Of a stretch of 64,000 nucleotides of DNA, positions 24,675 to 34,494 are shown in pieces. The translations under genes were made by a program, and so were the position numbers. The number at the start of each line of letters is the position of its first letter. Position 1 is the stretch's first letter. This stretch comes from CAZWVI01 sp964637165 (lineage in GTDB: Bacteria; Planctomycetota; UBA1135): the NCBI GenBank assembly GCA_964637165.1, contig CAZWVI010000003.1, positions 120,134 to 184,133 on the forward strand. Direction: 5' to 3'. A model generated the notes under the pieces. That model was not told the DNA's origin, made no database searches, and saw nothing but the letters and a program-made list of their open reading frames with translations.

Positions 24675-25915
24675 TTGGAGTTAGCGATTTCGTAATCACC
24701 ACCGTGGGTGCCTTGAGTTTCATTTGGAATGAATTCATTTAGGTAGTCGTAGCTGCCGGCTTCCTTCATTAAGTTGCGTGCAATAACCATGCGTTGAACT
24801 TGGTTGGTGCCCTCGTAGATTTGCAGAATCTTGGAGTCGCGGAAGAACTTGGCGATTGGGTAATCTTCCATGAAACCGTAGCCGCCAAAAACTTGAACGG
24901 CATCGGTCGCAACTTGAACCGCAACATCAGTCGCATAGCACTTAGCCATGGCCGCGTACTTGTTCACAGCTTTCATATCACCCGCGTCAGCAGCAGCGGC
25001 GCAAGCGAAAACCAACCAGCGTGCCGATTCAGTTTTCATCGCCATGTCGGCCAACATTCCTTGCACCATTTGGAATGATGCAATATTGCGGCCGAATTGT
25101 TTGCGGCGATTGGCATAGGTGTTGGCTAACTCTAATGCGCCGGCAGCAGTTCCGACTGCTTGAGCGGCAACACCTGGGCGTGCCAAATCCAAAGTCATCA
25201 TTGAATGCTTGAAGCCAAGGCCAGGCTTTCCGCCAAGTAGGCGGTCATCTGGCAGGAACACACCGTCAAAAACAGTTTCACAAACTGGTACTGAACGGAT
25301 ACCCATTTTGTCTTCGACCTTCGCGATTGAGAAACCTTCGTCAGTGTTCTCAACTACAAATGCCGAGATGCGCCGCGAGCGAGATTCCGGATCGCTAACC
25401 GCGAAGCAGGTGATGATGTTGGCGCGGGAACCGTTGGTGGTCCATTTTTTCTCGCCATTAATTCTCCAGCCGCCATCAACTTTGGTCGCGCGCACCGAAA
25501 GTCCGCCAGCGTCAGAACCAGCAAATTTTTCCGAAAGTGCAAAGGCGCATGAAGCTTCGCCGGCGGCAACCCGTGGCAGGTATTTTTGCTTTTGCTCTTC
25601 GGTGCCGCCAACCACGATTGGGAAGGAGCCAAGTGCGTTAACTGCAAAGGCCACCCCAAATGCTGGGTCAGCTTTGGAAAATTCTTCGACCACCAATGCT
25701 AGACCAAGCACTCCGTTGGCCGAACCACCGTATTCCTTGGGAATCCAAATTCCGAGTAGGCCCGCGTCGCAAGCTGCCTGGAAGGCATCTTCGTTAAAAC
25801 TGTGGTCGCGGTCGTGCTCGGAGGCCTGCGGAAGCAGGTATTCGCGGGCGATTTGGTTAGCAACGCCTTGGAGGCGCATTTGCTCGTCAGTGAAGTTGAT
25901 GTTCGGGAGTCCCAT
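24671..25915 (-). CDS. Acyl-CoA dehydrogenase
   Basis: The 414-residue flavoenzyme shows the standard blocks: FALSEKFAGSDAGGL (substrate and FAD contact), INGEKKWTTNGSRANIITCF, MGIRSVPVCETVFDGVFLPD, and the C-terminal signature DAVQVFGGYGFMEDYPIAKFFRDSKILQIYEGTNQVQRM. The catalytic Glu of short and medium-chain enzymes is present in YEGTNQVQ. It catalyses alpha,beta-dehydrogenation of acyl-CoA, using electron-transfer flavoprotein. The family member's chain-length preference cannot be read from sequence alone. The gene is divergent from mutS. Confidence 0.92.
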   Translation of the reverse strand: MGLPNINFTDEQMRLQGVANQIAREYLLPQASEHDRDHSFNEDAFQAACDAGLLGIWIPKEYGGSANGVLGLALVVEEFSKADPAFGVAFAVNALGSFPIVVGGTEEQKQKYLPRVAAGEASCAFALSEKFAGSDAGGLSVRATKVDGGWRINGEKKWTTNGSRANIITCFAVSDPESRSRRISAFVVENTDEGFSIAKVEDKMGIRSVPVCETVFDGVFLPDDRLLGGKPGLGFKHSMMTLDLARPGVAAQAVGTAAGALELANTYANRRKQFGRNIASFQMVQGMLADMAMKTESARWLVFACAAAADAGDMKAVNKYAAMAKCYATDVAVQVATDAVQVFGGYGFMEDYPIAKFFRDSKILQIYEGTNQVQRMVIARNLMKEAGSYDYLNEFIPNETQGTHGGDYEIANSK

Positions 25916-25982
25916 GATTGTTTGTGGTTGTGGTTCTTAGATTGGTGGGTGATTCTAACTTATTCCGCCAAGCTGGGGACAG

Positions 25983-28691
25983 ATGCTTAAAATCGCTGGA
26001 ATAGGCTTCCCCGTGACCGACTCCTCCCCAGCAAAATCCCCCTCGAAAAAGCAATCTGAAACGCCAATGATGCGGCAGTTTCATGCGGCCAAGCGCAAGC
26101 ACCCCGATGCACTGCTGTTTTTCCGCATGGGTGATTTTTATGAAATGTTCTTGGATGATGCCAAAGTTGCCGCGGCCGAATTAGGTTTAGCTTTGACCGC
26201 TCGCGACAAGGAGCGCACCATTCCAATGGCGGGAGTTCCGGTGCGCGCGATGGAAGGATATTTAGTGCGCTTGGTGCGCGCCGGCCACACCGTGGCGATC
26301 TGCGAGCAATTGCAAGATCCGCGCGATGTAAAGGGAATTGTGGACCGCGATGTCGTGCGAGTAGTTTCGCCGGGAACTCTAACCGAAGATGAGGCGCTTG
26401 ACGGCAACGAACCGCTTTACGTTTTAACCGTCGCCGTAACCGGCGGTGAAGTTTGCGGTTTGGCGTGGGCGGATGTGAGCACCGGTTCATTTCGTTGCGC
26501 TGAATGTGAGCCGAAACGTTTTGCCGAAGAGTTGGCACGTATTTCTCCGGCGGAAGTGGTGTTGCCAGATATTCACGAAAGTGACGGCGGCGAAAAATTA
26601 CATCTGCAACTTGAGGCGATTCGTCAAGATTGTGCAGCGGCAAATATTTCGATTCGTCAGCGCCCAGAGTGGGGCTTTGACGCACGCAATGGTTCACGCG
26701 ATTTGTGTGAACAACTAAAGGCAAATACTTTGGCACCGTTCGGCGTTGCAGATATGCCCGAAGTACTCGCGGCGTGCGGTGCCTTGCTTGAATTTTTACG
26801 CGACCATCAAAAAAGCGCGCTCGACCAAATTCGCGATTTGAAACTTCATCAACCGGCTCGCCACCTAATGATGGACGGCGCCACGCGGCGCACTTTAGAA
26901 ATAACTCGTTCGCAATCAGATAGTGGTCGCGACGGCACTTTGCTCGCGGTAATCGATCGCACCGAAACGCCGATGGGTGCACGCATGTTGCGCGACTGGC
27001 TGTTGGAACCCTTGGTTGTTTATGAAGAAGTGTTGGCGCGCCAAGATGCAGTTTCGGAATTGCACACGCTGGCCGAAGTGCGGCGCGCGATTCAAGCTTC
27101 ATTGAATGGCATGGGGGATTTGGAACGTACCGCTTCGAAATTGGCAAGTGGGCGTGCCGGTCCACGCGACTTGGTTGCTCTTGCCGGTGCCTTAAGCCGT
27201 ATTCCTGATTTGCGTGACCACTTGGCCCAGTCGGCCAGCCCAGCGTTGCGCGTTTTGTTTCAGCAGTTAGACCCTTGCGAAGAGTTGTGCCAACGCATTG
27301 TTGAAACTTTGTCCGAAAACCCGCCGTTAGGAATTAAAGACGGCGGAATTATTCGCGATAGTTTTAATGCTCAAATTGATGAACTGCGCGAGTTGGCGCG
27401 CGGCGGCAAAGAGTATCTTGCGCAACTGCAAGTTACGGAATCTGACCGCACAGGAATTCCAAATTTGAAAATTGGGTTCAACCGCGTATTTGGTTACTAC
27501 CTTGAGTTGTCGCATTTGCATCGGGACAAAGTGCCCGAGTATTTTGTACGCAAGCAAACCTTAAAAAATACTGAACGCTACATAACTCCGGAATTAAAAG
27601 AGTATGAAGCGAAAGTGTTGGGTGCCGAGGAAAAACTCAAGAGCTTGGAGTATGAAATTTTCTCTAGCTTGCGTGATTTTGCCGCCGGGGAAGTTGGGAG
27701 ATTATTGAAAACCGCAAGTGCGGTTTCGGAAACCGATGTGTTTTCCTCGCTCGCGCAAGTCGCGGTCGAAAAGAATTATGTGCGACCAGAGTTGGTTGAA
27801 ACTGGCGACCATCAAATTTTGGAAATTGTTGACGGCCGCCACCCGGTGGTTGAAGCGGCTTTGCTCGGTGATCCGTTTATTCCTAACGACACGTGCCTTG
27901 ATGGCGATTCGCGCTTAGTTGTTTTAACTGGTCCCAATATGAGTGGTAAGTCAACTTGGTTGCGCCAAACTGCATTAATAATTTTGCTGGCGCAGATGGG
28001 TTCTTTTGTCCCAGCGAAATCCGCGCGCATTGGTTTGGTCGATCGTATCTTTACGCGACTTGGCACTGGCGACGATATTTCGCGCGGCCAATCAACCTTC
28101 ATGGTCGAAATGGTCGAGACTGCGAATATTTTGCGCCATGCCAGCGACCGCTCATTGTTGTTGTTAGATGAAGTTGGCCGCGGTACGAGTACTTTTGATG
28201 GGTTAGCGATTGCATGGTCGGTGTGTGAGCACGTGCATAATCACCTTGGTGCCCGTTGTTTATTTGCTACGCATTATCACCAATTGACGGATCTTGCCTC
28301 TGATCTTGAACGCGCGCGCAACTTAAATGTAGCGGTTCGTGAATACGGAGACGACATCATTTTTTTACATCAAATTGAAGAAGGCGGCACCGACCGTAGT
28401 TATGGAATACACGTGGCGCGTTTGGCCGGTGTTCCAGTTAAAGTGCTCGACCGCGCGCGCGAAGTACTATTAAAACTGGAACGCGATGAAGAAGGATTAA
28501 GTCAGCGCATTCTTGCAACTAGCGAACAGGCCGCGCAAGCGGTTCCGATTATGCAACATTCGCTGTTTGACTTGTTGAACGAATCCGGTGATAGCGAATT
28601 GCTCGAAGAACTGCGCCGCTTAAATCCTGACGAAATTTCCCCGCTTGAAGCTTGGAAAATGTTGGCGCGGATAAAAAGTAAACTCGATTAA
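25983..28691 (+). CDS. mutS: DNA mismatch repair protein MutS
   Basis: The 902-residue product has every MutS landmark. The mismatch-recognition loop is FRMGDFYEMF near residue 50. The connector and lever domains follow. The ATPase has Walker A TGPNMSGKSTWLRQTALI, the ABC-type DEVGRGTSTFDGLAIAW block and the ATHYHQLTDLA motif; the dimerisation and MutL-contact region is near the C-terminus. Length matches typical MutS. The ATG at 25983 is used; a GTG at 26013 (MTDSSPAKSP) is a plausible shorter start, since the first ten residues are not conserved-looking. Confidence 0.97.
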   Translation: MLKIAGIGFPVTDSSPAKSPSKKQSETPMMRQFHAAKRKHPDALLFFRMGDFYEMFLDDAKVAAAELGLALTARDKERTIPMAGVPVRAMEGYLVRLVRAGHTVAICEQLQDPRDVKGIVDRDVVRVVSPGTLTEDEALDGNEPLYVLTVAVTGGEVCGLAWADVSTGSFRCAECEPKRFAEELARISPAEVVLPDIHESDGGEKLHLQLEAIRQDCAAANISIRQRPEWGFDARNGSRDLCEQLKANTLAPFGVADMPEVLAACGALLEFLRDHQKSALDQIRDLKLHQPARHLMMDGATRRTLEITRSQSDSGRDGTLLAVIDRTETPMGARMLRDWLLEPLVVYEEVLARQDAVSELHTLAEVRRAIQASLNGMGDLERTASKLASGRAGPRDLVALAGALSRIPDLRDHLAQSASPALRVLFQQLDPCEELCQRIVETLSENPPLGIKDGGIIRDSFNAQIDELRELARGGKEYLAQLQVTESDRTGIPNLKIGFNRVFGYYLELSHLHRDKVPEYFVRKQTLKNTERYITPELKEYEAKVLGAEEKLKSLEYEIFSSLRDFAAGEVGRLLKTASAVSETDVFSSLAQVAVEKNYVRPELVETGDHQILEIVDGRHPVVEAALLGDPFIPNDTCLDGDSRLVVLTGPNMSGKSTWLRQTALIILLAQMGSFVPAKSARIGLVDRIFTRLGTGDDISRGQSTFMVEMVETANILRHASDRSLLLLDEVGRGTSTFDGLAIAWSVCEHVHNHLGARCLFATHYHQLTDLASDLERARNLNVAVREYGDDIIFLHQIEEGGTDRSYGIHVARLAGVPVKVLDRAREVLLKLERDEEGLSQRILATSEQAAQAVPIMQHSLFDLLNESGDSELLEELRRLNPDEISPLEAWKMLARIKSKLD

Positions 28692-28693
28692 CT

Positions 28694-31180
28694 TTAATTA
28701 GAGTTAATCGTTCGGGCAGCCGAGCGCAAAGTCATCGTCATTGGCTTGACTTTCTTTTGTGGCTTCATCATTTCGCCCCAGGCTTGGCGGAAAACATTCC
28801 AGGTGGCGGTGTGTGGCTTAAGTTGTTGCGCGTAGGAGAGTCCGTATGAGACTAATCCAGAAAAGCCCCGGGCGCCAGTCCCCGATTTGTGGGCTTTGTA
28901 GCGGAATGATTTAGAACGTTTGTCGTAAACATTGGCCGCCCAATAACGTGCCAAGCCCACTAAGTAGTTGGCAACTTCATCATCGCCACTTAGTTGGTGC
29001 CAATTAGTTAAGGCCTCCATAGTTACACCGGCGTGAATCGATCCTTCAATTCGTTTGAACGGAACTTCAATTAAAGCCGCGGCACATTGTTTGGCCGAAG
29101 CGTAAAGGTCTTGATGCAATTCTTCTTCACCCTCCATTCCCTCGGTCATTTCATAAAGCCGGCACATATTTATTAATGGCCAAGCAACCGTGCGTGTCAT
29201 CGGGTTTCCTGAGCGGCCAAGGCCAGCACCAAGCTTGTTGATTTCTTGAGGCACCAAAGTGTTAGTGTGGTGCCGACCAACCCTCAGCGCAACTTCCAAA
29301 AAGCGCGGGTCGCCAGTTTCCCACCATGCAAATATGACACTTTCAACTAATGAATGCCCACCTGTATGGCGACGACTTTGATCCGGGCTGTTGTCGATAT
29401 GGAAAGTTGGAAAGTTATCCCAAGAGCCACCGTACAACTCGAAGAATGGCTTGAAGGCCGCGGTCGCATTTTTGAAACCATAGTCACGCGCCATTTCACT
29501 AGTGGCAATTCCTTCGCAGTAACGTTGCATAGTCATTTCGTCATCGCCCTTGCCGAGTTTGTTGACGATGTTGTTAAGAATGTTTTGCCCCATAATCTCA
29601 AGCGCGGTTTGAACGATAACTTCGCTCGGTTCGCCGCTGTCAAGTAGGGGTTTGATCAATGGTTCAAGTTCGCGCGCCATGCCTTTGTTTTTCTTCTTCA
29701 CGACTTTCAGCAAACTTTCAGGAGAACCATCGAATACTGGTGACTTTTTAACTGACTTGTAAAAACCATTGGCCATAACTTTGGCAATCCAAGCGTCTGC
29801 ATGATGGCGCGTGGCGCGGTGTTGAAAAACTCCGCCATCAACTGCAATGTCCACGTCAGAGTAGTGACGCGCCATGGGCAAAGCGCGATACAACATGGCT
29901 GGGTCACCAGTGCGCAGATAGGCCAAGTGCATAACAATCGCTGGGTCGTATTCCTGGTTTATGCAGCCGGTGTAACTGAGGGTTCCGTCGTGGACGAAAA
30001 AATCACCCCAATCAAAAAAACCGTAGTGATGAGTTTGTCCTTCGGAGAATTTAAAAACTCGTTCGACAGATGTCTTAATAATGTCATCGAGCCGCGAATC
30101 TGAATTCGGTTTTTTTAGCGGGCCGGCGGCCAGGCTAGCGGTTGCACGCTGCGGACTTGTGGATGGAACGATTGGAGTGTCGGCTTGAGCAATTGCTTGG
30201 TCAGCGCGCGGCTGTTGATCGCCAGTCCAAATCCAGATGTGGTGGGTGCGACCCATGCCCGGTTCAAGCACTAAGTGTTGTTGTTCAGTTGGGCAGGCAA
30301 GCAAAAGGTCGAGCTGCTTTTGGTCGCGCCGAAAGCCGCTTGGAAATAGTTTCCAAAAATCAGTAATCGCAACACTTAGCCCTTCCTGTTGATAAACACC
30401 TGAAATTTTTTGTGCGCGTGACTTGCCATCGATTAATGCAAATTTTTCATCTAGTTGGCGATGTTCAAAAGTTTTTCCAGGTTTTGTAACTGGAAGATGC
30501 ATGGCCCATTGAGCTTGGTGGTGAGTGCCGCGCACAACTTCCATGGTGTGGGAAATGTGCAGCATCTTTGAATCGCGAAAGTTTGTAGCGCGGGTGGTAA
30601 AGCGAATTACTTCGCGGCCATCGCCTGCCTGGAATTGATCCACACGCTTAATTGTGCAACTTTCAGTGGTAGCTAATTCAACTTCGAATTGGCCGGATTG
30701 AAGAATTGCAGGGGCGGGGCCAAATGCGGTTGCACAATCGAATGAATAAGTAATTGCGGCGTTGAGCTCAGGGGCCTTGAGGGCGAAAAGTTGGCTACCG
30801 CTTAGGCCAGCATAATTTAGATTTGATTGCAGCGGCGTTGCGCTTCCAGGTGTTAGTTTGACCTGGAGAGATTGCGTGCTATTGGCGGGTATTGGCGGGG
30901 CGTTAAGTTCAACCCCGAGCCATCTGACAGAACCATCTGGCCACCTTGACATTACCCAACTATCTCCAGCACTTTCGCCGTAAACTATTTTGCCAGAGTC
31001 GCTTAACTCTCCTGCACTAAATGGAATTCCGCCTCGGACTGGGCCAGATGGCCGCGCCACACCGGTCGATTCCTTCAAAATAACCAGAAATTCAGAGGCT
31101 GGTTTAGCGTCAGATTCGATCTGGGCCAAACAAGGTAAGCAGGCGAAGCTTAGGGCGAGCAGGGAAATCATTGTCTTCAA
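28694..31180 (-). CDS. Secreted PcRGLX/YetA-like protein (RIFT barrel plus alpha/alpha toroid)
   Basis: The 828-residue protein has a signal peptide (ending CLAQ) and an N-terminal beta-sandwich with PVRGGIPFSAGEL, WPDGSVRWLGVEL and RFTTRATNF, the arrangement of the RIFT-barrel domain of PcRGLX-type exo-rhamnogalacturonan lyases. The second half is an alpha/alpha toroid (RRHTGGHSLVESVIFAWWET, GDPRFLEVALRVGRHHTNTL). A pectin-active role is suggested by the family; catalytic residues cannot be assigned by eye. The protein is probably exported to the cell surface. Convergent with mutS, only 2 bases apart. Confidence 0.65.
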   Translation of the reverse strand: MKTMISLLALSFACLPCLAQIESDAKPASEFLVILKESTGVARPSGPVRGGIPFSAGELSDSGKIVYGESAGDSWVMSRWPDGSVRWLGVELNAPPIPANSTQSLQVKLTPGSATPLQSNLNYAGLSGSQLFALKAPELNAAITYSFDCATAFGPAPAILQSGQFEVELATTESCTIKRVDQFQAGDGREVIRFTTRATNFRDSKMLHISHTMEVVRGTHHQAQWAMHLPVTKPGKTFEHRQLDEKFALIDGKSRAQKISGVYQQEGLSVAITDFWKLFPSGFRRDQKQLDLLLACPTEQQHLVLEPGMGRTHHIWIWTGDQQPRADQAIAQADTPIVPSTSPQRATASLAAGPLKKPNSDSRLDDIIKTSVERVFKFSEGQTHHYGFFDWGDFFVHDGTLSYTGCINQEYDPAIVMHLAYLRTGDPAMLYRALPMARHYSDVDIAVDGGVFQHRATRHHADAWIAKVMANGFYKSVKKSPVFDGSPESLLKVVKKKNKGMARELEPLIKPLLDSGEPSEVIVQTALEIMGQNILNNIVNKLGKGDDEMTMQRYCEGIATSEMARDYGFKNATAAFKPFFELYGGSWDNFPTFHIDNSPDQSRRHTGGHSLVESVIFAWWETGDPRFLEVALRVGRHHTNTLVPQEINKLGAGLGRSGNPMTRTVAWPLINMCRLYEMTEGMEGEEELHQDLYASAKQCAAALIEVPFKRIEGSIHAGVTMEALTNWHQLSGDDEVANYLVGLARYWAANVYDKRSKSFRYKAHKSGTGARGFSGLVSYGLSYAQQLKPHTATWNVFRQAWGEMMKPQKKVKPMTMTLRSAARTINSN

Positions 31181-31260
31181 GATAGAGGACTCTACGAATT
31201 AGGCATAAAAATGTCGGCGGGGCTTGCTAAATTGTTAATTAAGCATTAATATAGTGCTCA

Positions 31261-32433
31261 ATGACAGTCACCGCTTCTGCTACTGCACCAAGCCATGAAT
31301 TCAATTCGATTCTGGCGGAAGTGAGCTTGGCGACTTTTGAAAGTGATGCCAAAAAAATATTGCGGCGGCTCGATCGCAACAATGCTGAAGTTAGCTTTGA
31401 TTTTCAGCGCGAGCAGCAAGTTGGGGGAAAAGTTAGGCCTGCAAATTTATTGAATTATTATCGTCAAGAAGTCGCACGAATTCCACGTTTGGAAAAAGAG
31501 CAAGAATTTAAGTTTTGTATGGCGATTGAAATTTTGTGGCGCCGTTTAAAAACAGCACGACGTGCCGCAGGGTTTAGTGTTGAAGATGTAGAACAATTTC
31601 CTGGAACCGCGAACGCCAAGTGTTTGAATTGTTCACCGGGTCGCAGTTTGCTCTGTCAGGGTTGTGCTCCGATAAATTTAGATTTTGAGTTAGCTGAGCG
31701 GTTACGTGCGCGTACTCAAGAATTTGAAATCGCCCGCAACGAATTAATCGCCCGCCACTTGTTTTTAGTGTTTAGTTTGTTGAATCGTTATCGCAAAGTA
31801 AATGTAAGCGAAGAAGATTTAATTCAAGAGGCCAACTTTTCAATGTTCAAAGCTGTTCAAGGCTTTGACTTCACACGCGGTGTGCGTTTTAGAACCTATG
31901 CCGGTTATTGGGTGAACCAAGCATTTTTGAATGCAATTTACAATCAAAGCCGAGTGGTGCGAGTGCCAGCTTACATACAAAAGGCTATGAAGAAGGTAAA
32001 TGATGCTCGCTCTGATGGTGGCGACCCAATATTAGATGTTAAAGAATTGGCAAGTAAGTCTGGATTGACTCCTGAATTACTTAACACCGCCACCAATGGT
32101 AATCGTTTTACATTATCTCTAGATAAAATTATTGATGACGATGGCGCGCGCATGGTTGATTTATTCTCCGGTGATGACGAAGCAGATCAACCGCAATTCG
32201 GCGAAGGGCAACATTTGGAAGTACATTTAGGCAAGGCACTTGAAAAACTAAATGAGCGTGAACGATTAGTTTTGGAATTACGTTTTGGCTTGAATGGATA
32301 CGAACCTGACACCTTGCAGGCGGTCGGCGACAGGTTGCAAGTTAGTCTTGAGCGTGTACGTCAAATTCAAAAGGCCGCACTGTTGAAGCTGCGCAATGGT
32401 CCGCGAGCGCAATCTTTAGCTCAATACGCCTAA
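31261..32433 (+). CDS. Sigma-70 family factor with a Cys4 insertion
   Basis: The 390-residue factor has region 1.2 (LLNYYRQEVARIPRLEKEQE), region 2 (YRKVNVSEEDLIQEANFSMF, then FRTYAGYWVNQAFLNAI), region 3 and region 4 (ERERLVLELRFGLNG, then RLQVSLERVRQIQKAALLKL). Group 2/RpoH-like architecture is clear. Between regions 1.2 and 2 there is an extra segment with CLNC and, nine residues on, CQGC: a C-x2-C-x8-C-x2-C motif, likely to bind zinc. This is not part of ordinary RpoD, RpoS or RpoH. It may be a redox or metal switch; that is inference. It is divergent from the PcRGLX-like gene. Confidence 0.85.
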   Translation: MTVTASATAPSHEFNSILAEVSLATFESDAKKILRRLDRNNAEVSFDFQREQQVGGKVRPANLLNYYRQEVARIPRLEKEQEFKFCMAIEILWRRLKTARRAAGFSVEDVEQFPGTANAKCLNCSPGRSLLCQGCAPINLDFELAERLRARTQEFEIARNELIARHLFLVFSLLNRYRKVNVSEEDLIQEANFSMFKAVQGFDFTRGVRFRTYAGYWVNQAFLNAIYNQSRVVRVPAYIQKAMKKVNDARSDGGDPILDVKELASKSGLTPELLNTATNGNRFTLSLDKIIDDDGARMVDLFSGDDEADQPQFGEGQHLEVHLGKALEKLNERERLVLELRFGLNGYEPDTLQAVGDRLQVSLERVRQIQKAALLKLRNGPRAQSLAQYA

Positions 32434-32518
32434 TTCTGCCGCCAGAGGGCCTCTTTTCAGTTGGCGATTTAGCTCAGTAAATGTAGCCAAACGGCTGTTT
32501 TGGGATTATCCTTAAGTC

Positions 32519-34198
32519 ATGCCTAGATTAATCTTTGCGTTGTTGGCCTTTGTCCTTTGTGGGCGGAGCTATGCGCAGGGAATCTATGGCGGCCAATCCA
32601 CCGCAAATTTATTGGAAAACCCCGGTTTTGAGTTAGGGATAAATGGCTGGTATCCGCTGTCTGGGCAATTGCGCGAAGAACAAAATATTGTGATTCACGG
32701 AGCCAAGTCGTTGCGCGCAACTTCCCGAACTCAAACATGGATGGGTCCCGCGCAAAACATTTTACCTAAAGTGCAGGTAGCCACAGATTATTTAGTGAAC
32801 GCGTGGGTGCGGATTAGTGGGGCAGCAACGGATAAAGTAATTTTGACTTTAAAGAAAGTTGATGGGCAAACAACTTGGACCCATTTGGCTTCGGCAATTG
32901 TTGCGGATTCCGGGTGGGTGAATTTAGTTGGCGCATTTAATTTGCCGCCGGGCAGTAATCCAAGTGAACTTACCTTGTATGTCGAAGGCCCCCAAGCCGG
33001 CGTAGATATTCTGCTTGACTACTGTTCTTTGCGCGCCGCCGGCGATTGGCGCGCCCAAGCTAACGCACGCATCGAGCAACATCGGAAGCGCGATTGGAAC
33101 TTTAAGATTGTTGACGTGAATGGTGTATCCGTAGATGGCGCGAGCATCGAACTTAATCAGCTTGGTCATCACTTTGCGTTTGGTACCGCAATAAATGAAA
33201 AGCTATTAAGCGATATGACTTACCAGCAATTTTTCTTGGATAATTTTGAATGGGCGGTTTTTGAAAACCAAACTAAGTGGCCGCACAATGAAGCGGTGCA
33301 AGGTGTTTTGGATTATTCCAATGCCGATGCAATGTATGCGATTTGTGAACAGAACGGAATTCCCGTGCGCGGCCATTGTGTGTTTTGGGCGGTCGATCAA
33401 TATATTCAGTCTTGGGTAAAGGCGTTGGACACGGCTTCGCTCGGACAAGCAATGGAGTCGCGCATAAACTCAGTGGTTGGTCGCTATAAAGGTAAGTTTG
33501 AACATTGGGATGTGAACAATGAAATGTTGCATGGCTCTTGGTACCAAGATCAGTTGGGTGCGAATGCGCGCGCCACCATGTTTAAGAAAGTGAAGGCGGT
33601 TGATTCGCAGGCGAAATTATTTGTTAATGATTACTCGGTGGTAGCCGGCGGTCGGACCAGTGATTATTTAAGCCAAATCCAGAGTTTGCAGAGCCAAGGA
33701 GCACCGGTTGATGGCATTGGCGCTCAGTGTCATTTTTCTGACGACCCCATTCCCAGCGCGGTTTATGCGCGATTGGATTTACTCGCCTCCACCGGCCTAC
33801 CGATTTGGGTAACTGAATTTGACGTGGGCTCGCCGGATCCGCAAATCCGCGCCTCGATGTTAGAGCGGTTTTACCGGACCGTTTTTAGCCATTCGGCGGT
33901 GGAGGGAATCCTGATGTGGGGCTTTTGGGCGGGCGCCCATTGGAGGGGGCCAGAGTCTGCGTTGGTGGACTTGAATTGGACGATTAACGCCGCTGGACAG
34001 CAATATTTCGCCCTAATTGACGAGTGGACTACTCGCGAGAATGGCCTTAGCACCGCTAACGGCCGCTGGAGCACCCGCGCCTTTCATGGGGAGTACGAAA
34101 TATTAGTCACCCCGCCAGGTCCCAGCCAAGCCCAGCGATTTGTTTATCAACTCCGCCCAAACACAAATCCAAAACACACGACATTGACGGTTTTTTAG
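32519..34198 (+). CDS. Endo-1,4-beta-xylanase, GH10 with N-terminal CBM4/9-like domain
   Basis: The 559-residue secreted enzyme has a signal peptide (ending SYAQG), a jelly-roll carbohydrate-binding domain at about 30-175 (NLLENPGFELGINGWYPL, WVNLVGAFNLP) and a GH10 barrel. Catalytic Glu335 lies in WDVNNEM (acid/base) and Glu433 in WVTEFD (nucleophile). Other GH10 motifs are HCVFWAVDQYIQSWV and GIGAQCHF. It hydrolyses internal xylan linkages outside the cell. The family assignment is firm; substrate range is not determined. The small lipoprotein that follows starts 65 bases downstream. Confidence 0.92.
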   Translation: MPRLIFALLAFVLCGRSYAQGIYGGQSTANLLENPGFELGINGWYPLSGQLREEQNIVIHGAKSLRATSRTQTWMGPAQNILPKVQVATDYLVNAWVRISGAATDKVILTLKKVDGQTTWTHLASAIVADSGWVNLVGAFNLPPGSNPSELTLYVEGPQAGVDILLDYCSLRAAGDWRAQANARIEQHRKRDWNFKIVDVNGVSVDGASIELNQLGHHFAFGTAINEKLLSDMTYQQFFLDNFEWAVFENQTKWPHNEAVQGVLDYSNADAMYAICEQNGIPVRGHCVFWAVDQYIQSWVKALDTASLGQAMESRINSVVGRYKGKFEHWDVNNEMLHGSWYQDQLGANARATMFKKVKAVDSQAKLFVNDYSVVAGGRTSDYLSQIQSLQSQGAPVDGIGAQCHFSDDPIPSAVYARLDLLASTGLPIWVTEFDVGSPDPQIRASMLERFYRTVFSHSAVEGILMWGFWAGAHWRGPESALVDLNWTINAAGQQYFALIDEWTTRENGLSTANGRWSTRAFHGEYEILVTPPGPSQAQRFVYQLRPNTNPKHTTLTVF

Positions 34199-34235
34199 AA
34201 TGTTGCAAACCCCAACACAATCGCTGGAAAGTCTT

Positions 34236-34241
34236 TATACT
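34236..34241 (+). promoter_or_regulatory. Possible -10 element before the small lipoprotein
   Basis: TATACT lies 23 bases before the ATG at 34264. No convincing -35 hexamer is seen at 16-18 bases upstream, so this is a weak call. Confidence 0.25.
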
Positions 34242-34263
34242 AGTAAGTCTTGGTACTCTAAAC

Positions 34264-34434
34264 ATGAAGATTCTCCGCATTGTCGCTCTCCTGTTCCTAA
34301 TTACCAGCCTAGGCTCCTGTGCCGATGGCTCTGGCGAAGCCACCACCGGTGGCGGGGCTAGCGCCGATCCCAATTTAACTTGGGGTGACGGCAATTGGGA
34401 TGACAAGAATTGGTCCGATGGCCAAAACTCATAA
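34264..34434 (+). CDS. Small lipoprotein, 56 residues
   Basis: ATG at 34264 to TAA at 34432-34434. A lipoprotein signal (MKILRIVALLFLITSLGSC) precedes a short mature part of about 38 residues, rich in Gly, Ala and Asp, ending in repeated Trp-Gly/Asp-Asn units (LTWGDGNWDDKNWSDGQ). No family is recognised. Its small size makes it easy to miss. It lies between the xylanase and the coiled-coil surface protein, on the same strand as both. Confidence 0.6.
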   Translation: MKILRIVALLFLITSLGSCADGSGEATTGGGASADPNLTWGDGNWDDKNWSDGQNS

Positions 34435-34494
34435 GTCAGTCCCAACACACTTCGAACTCCTCTCTGCAATCCCCTGCCCCCCCTTCAAGAACCC

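Noticed and set aside
25987..27165. A 392-residue frame antisense to mutS
   Set aside because: Low-complexity Arg/His/Pro-rich shadow of the codon structure of mutS, with no family features.
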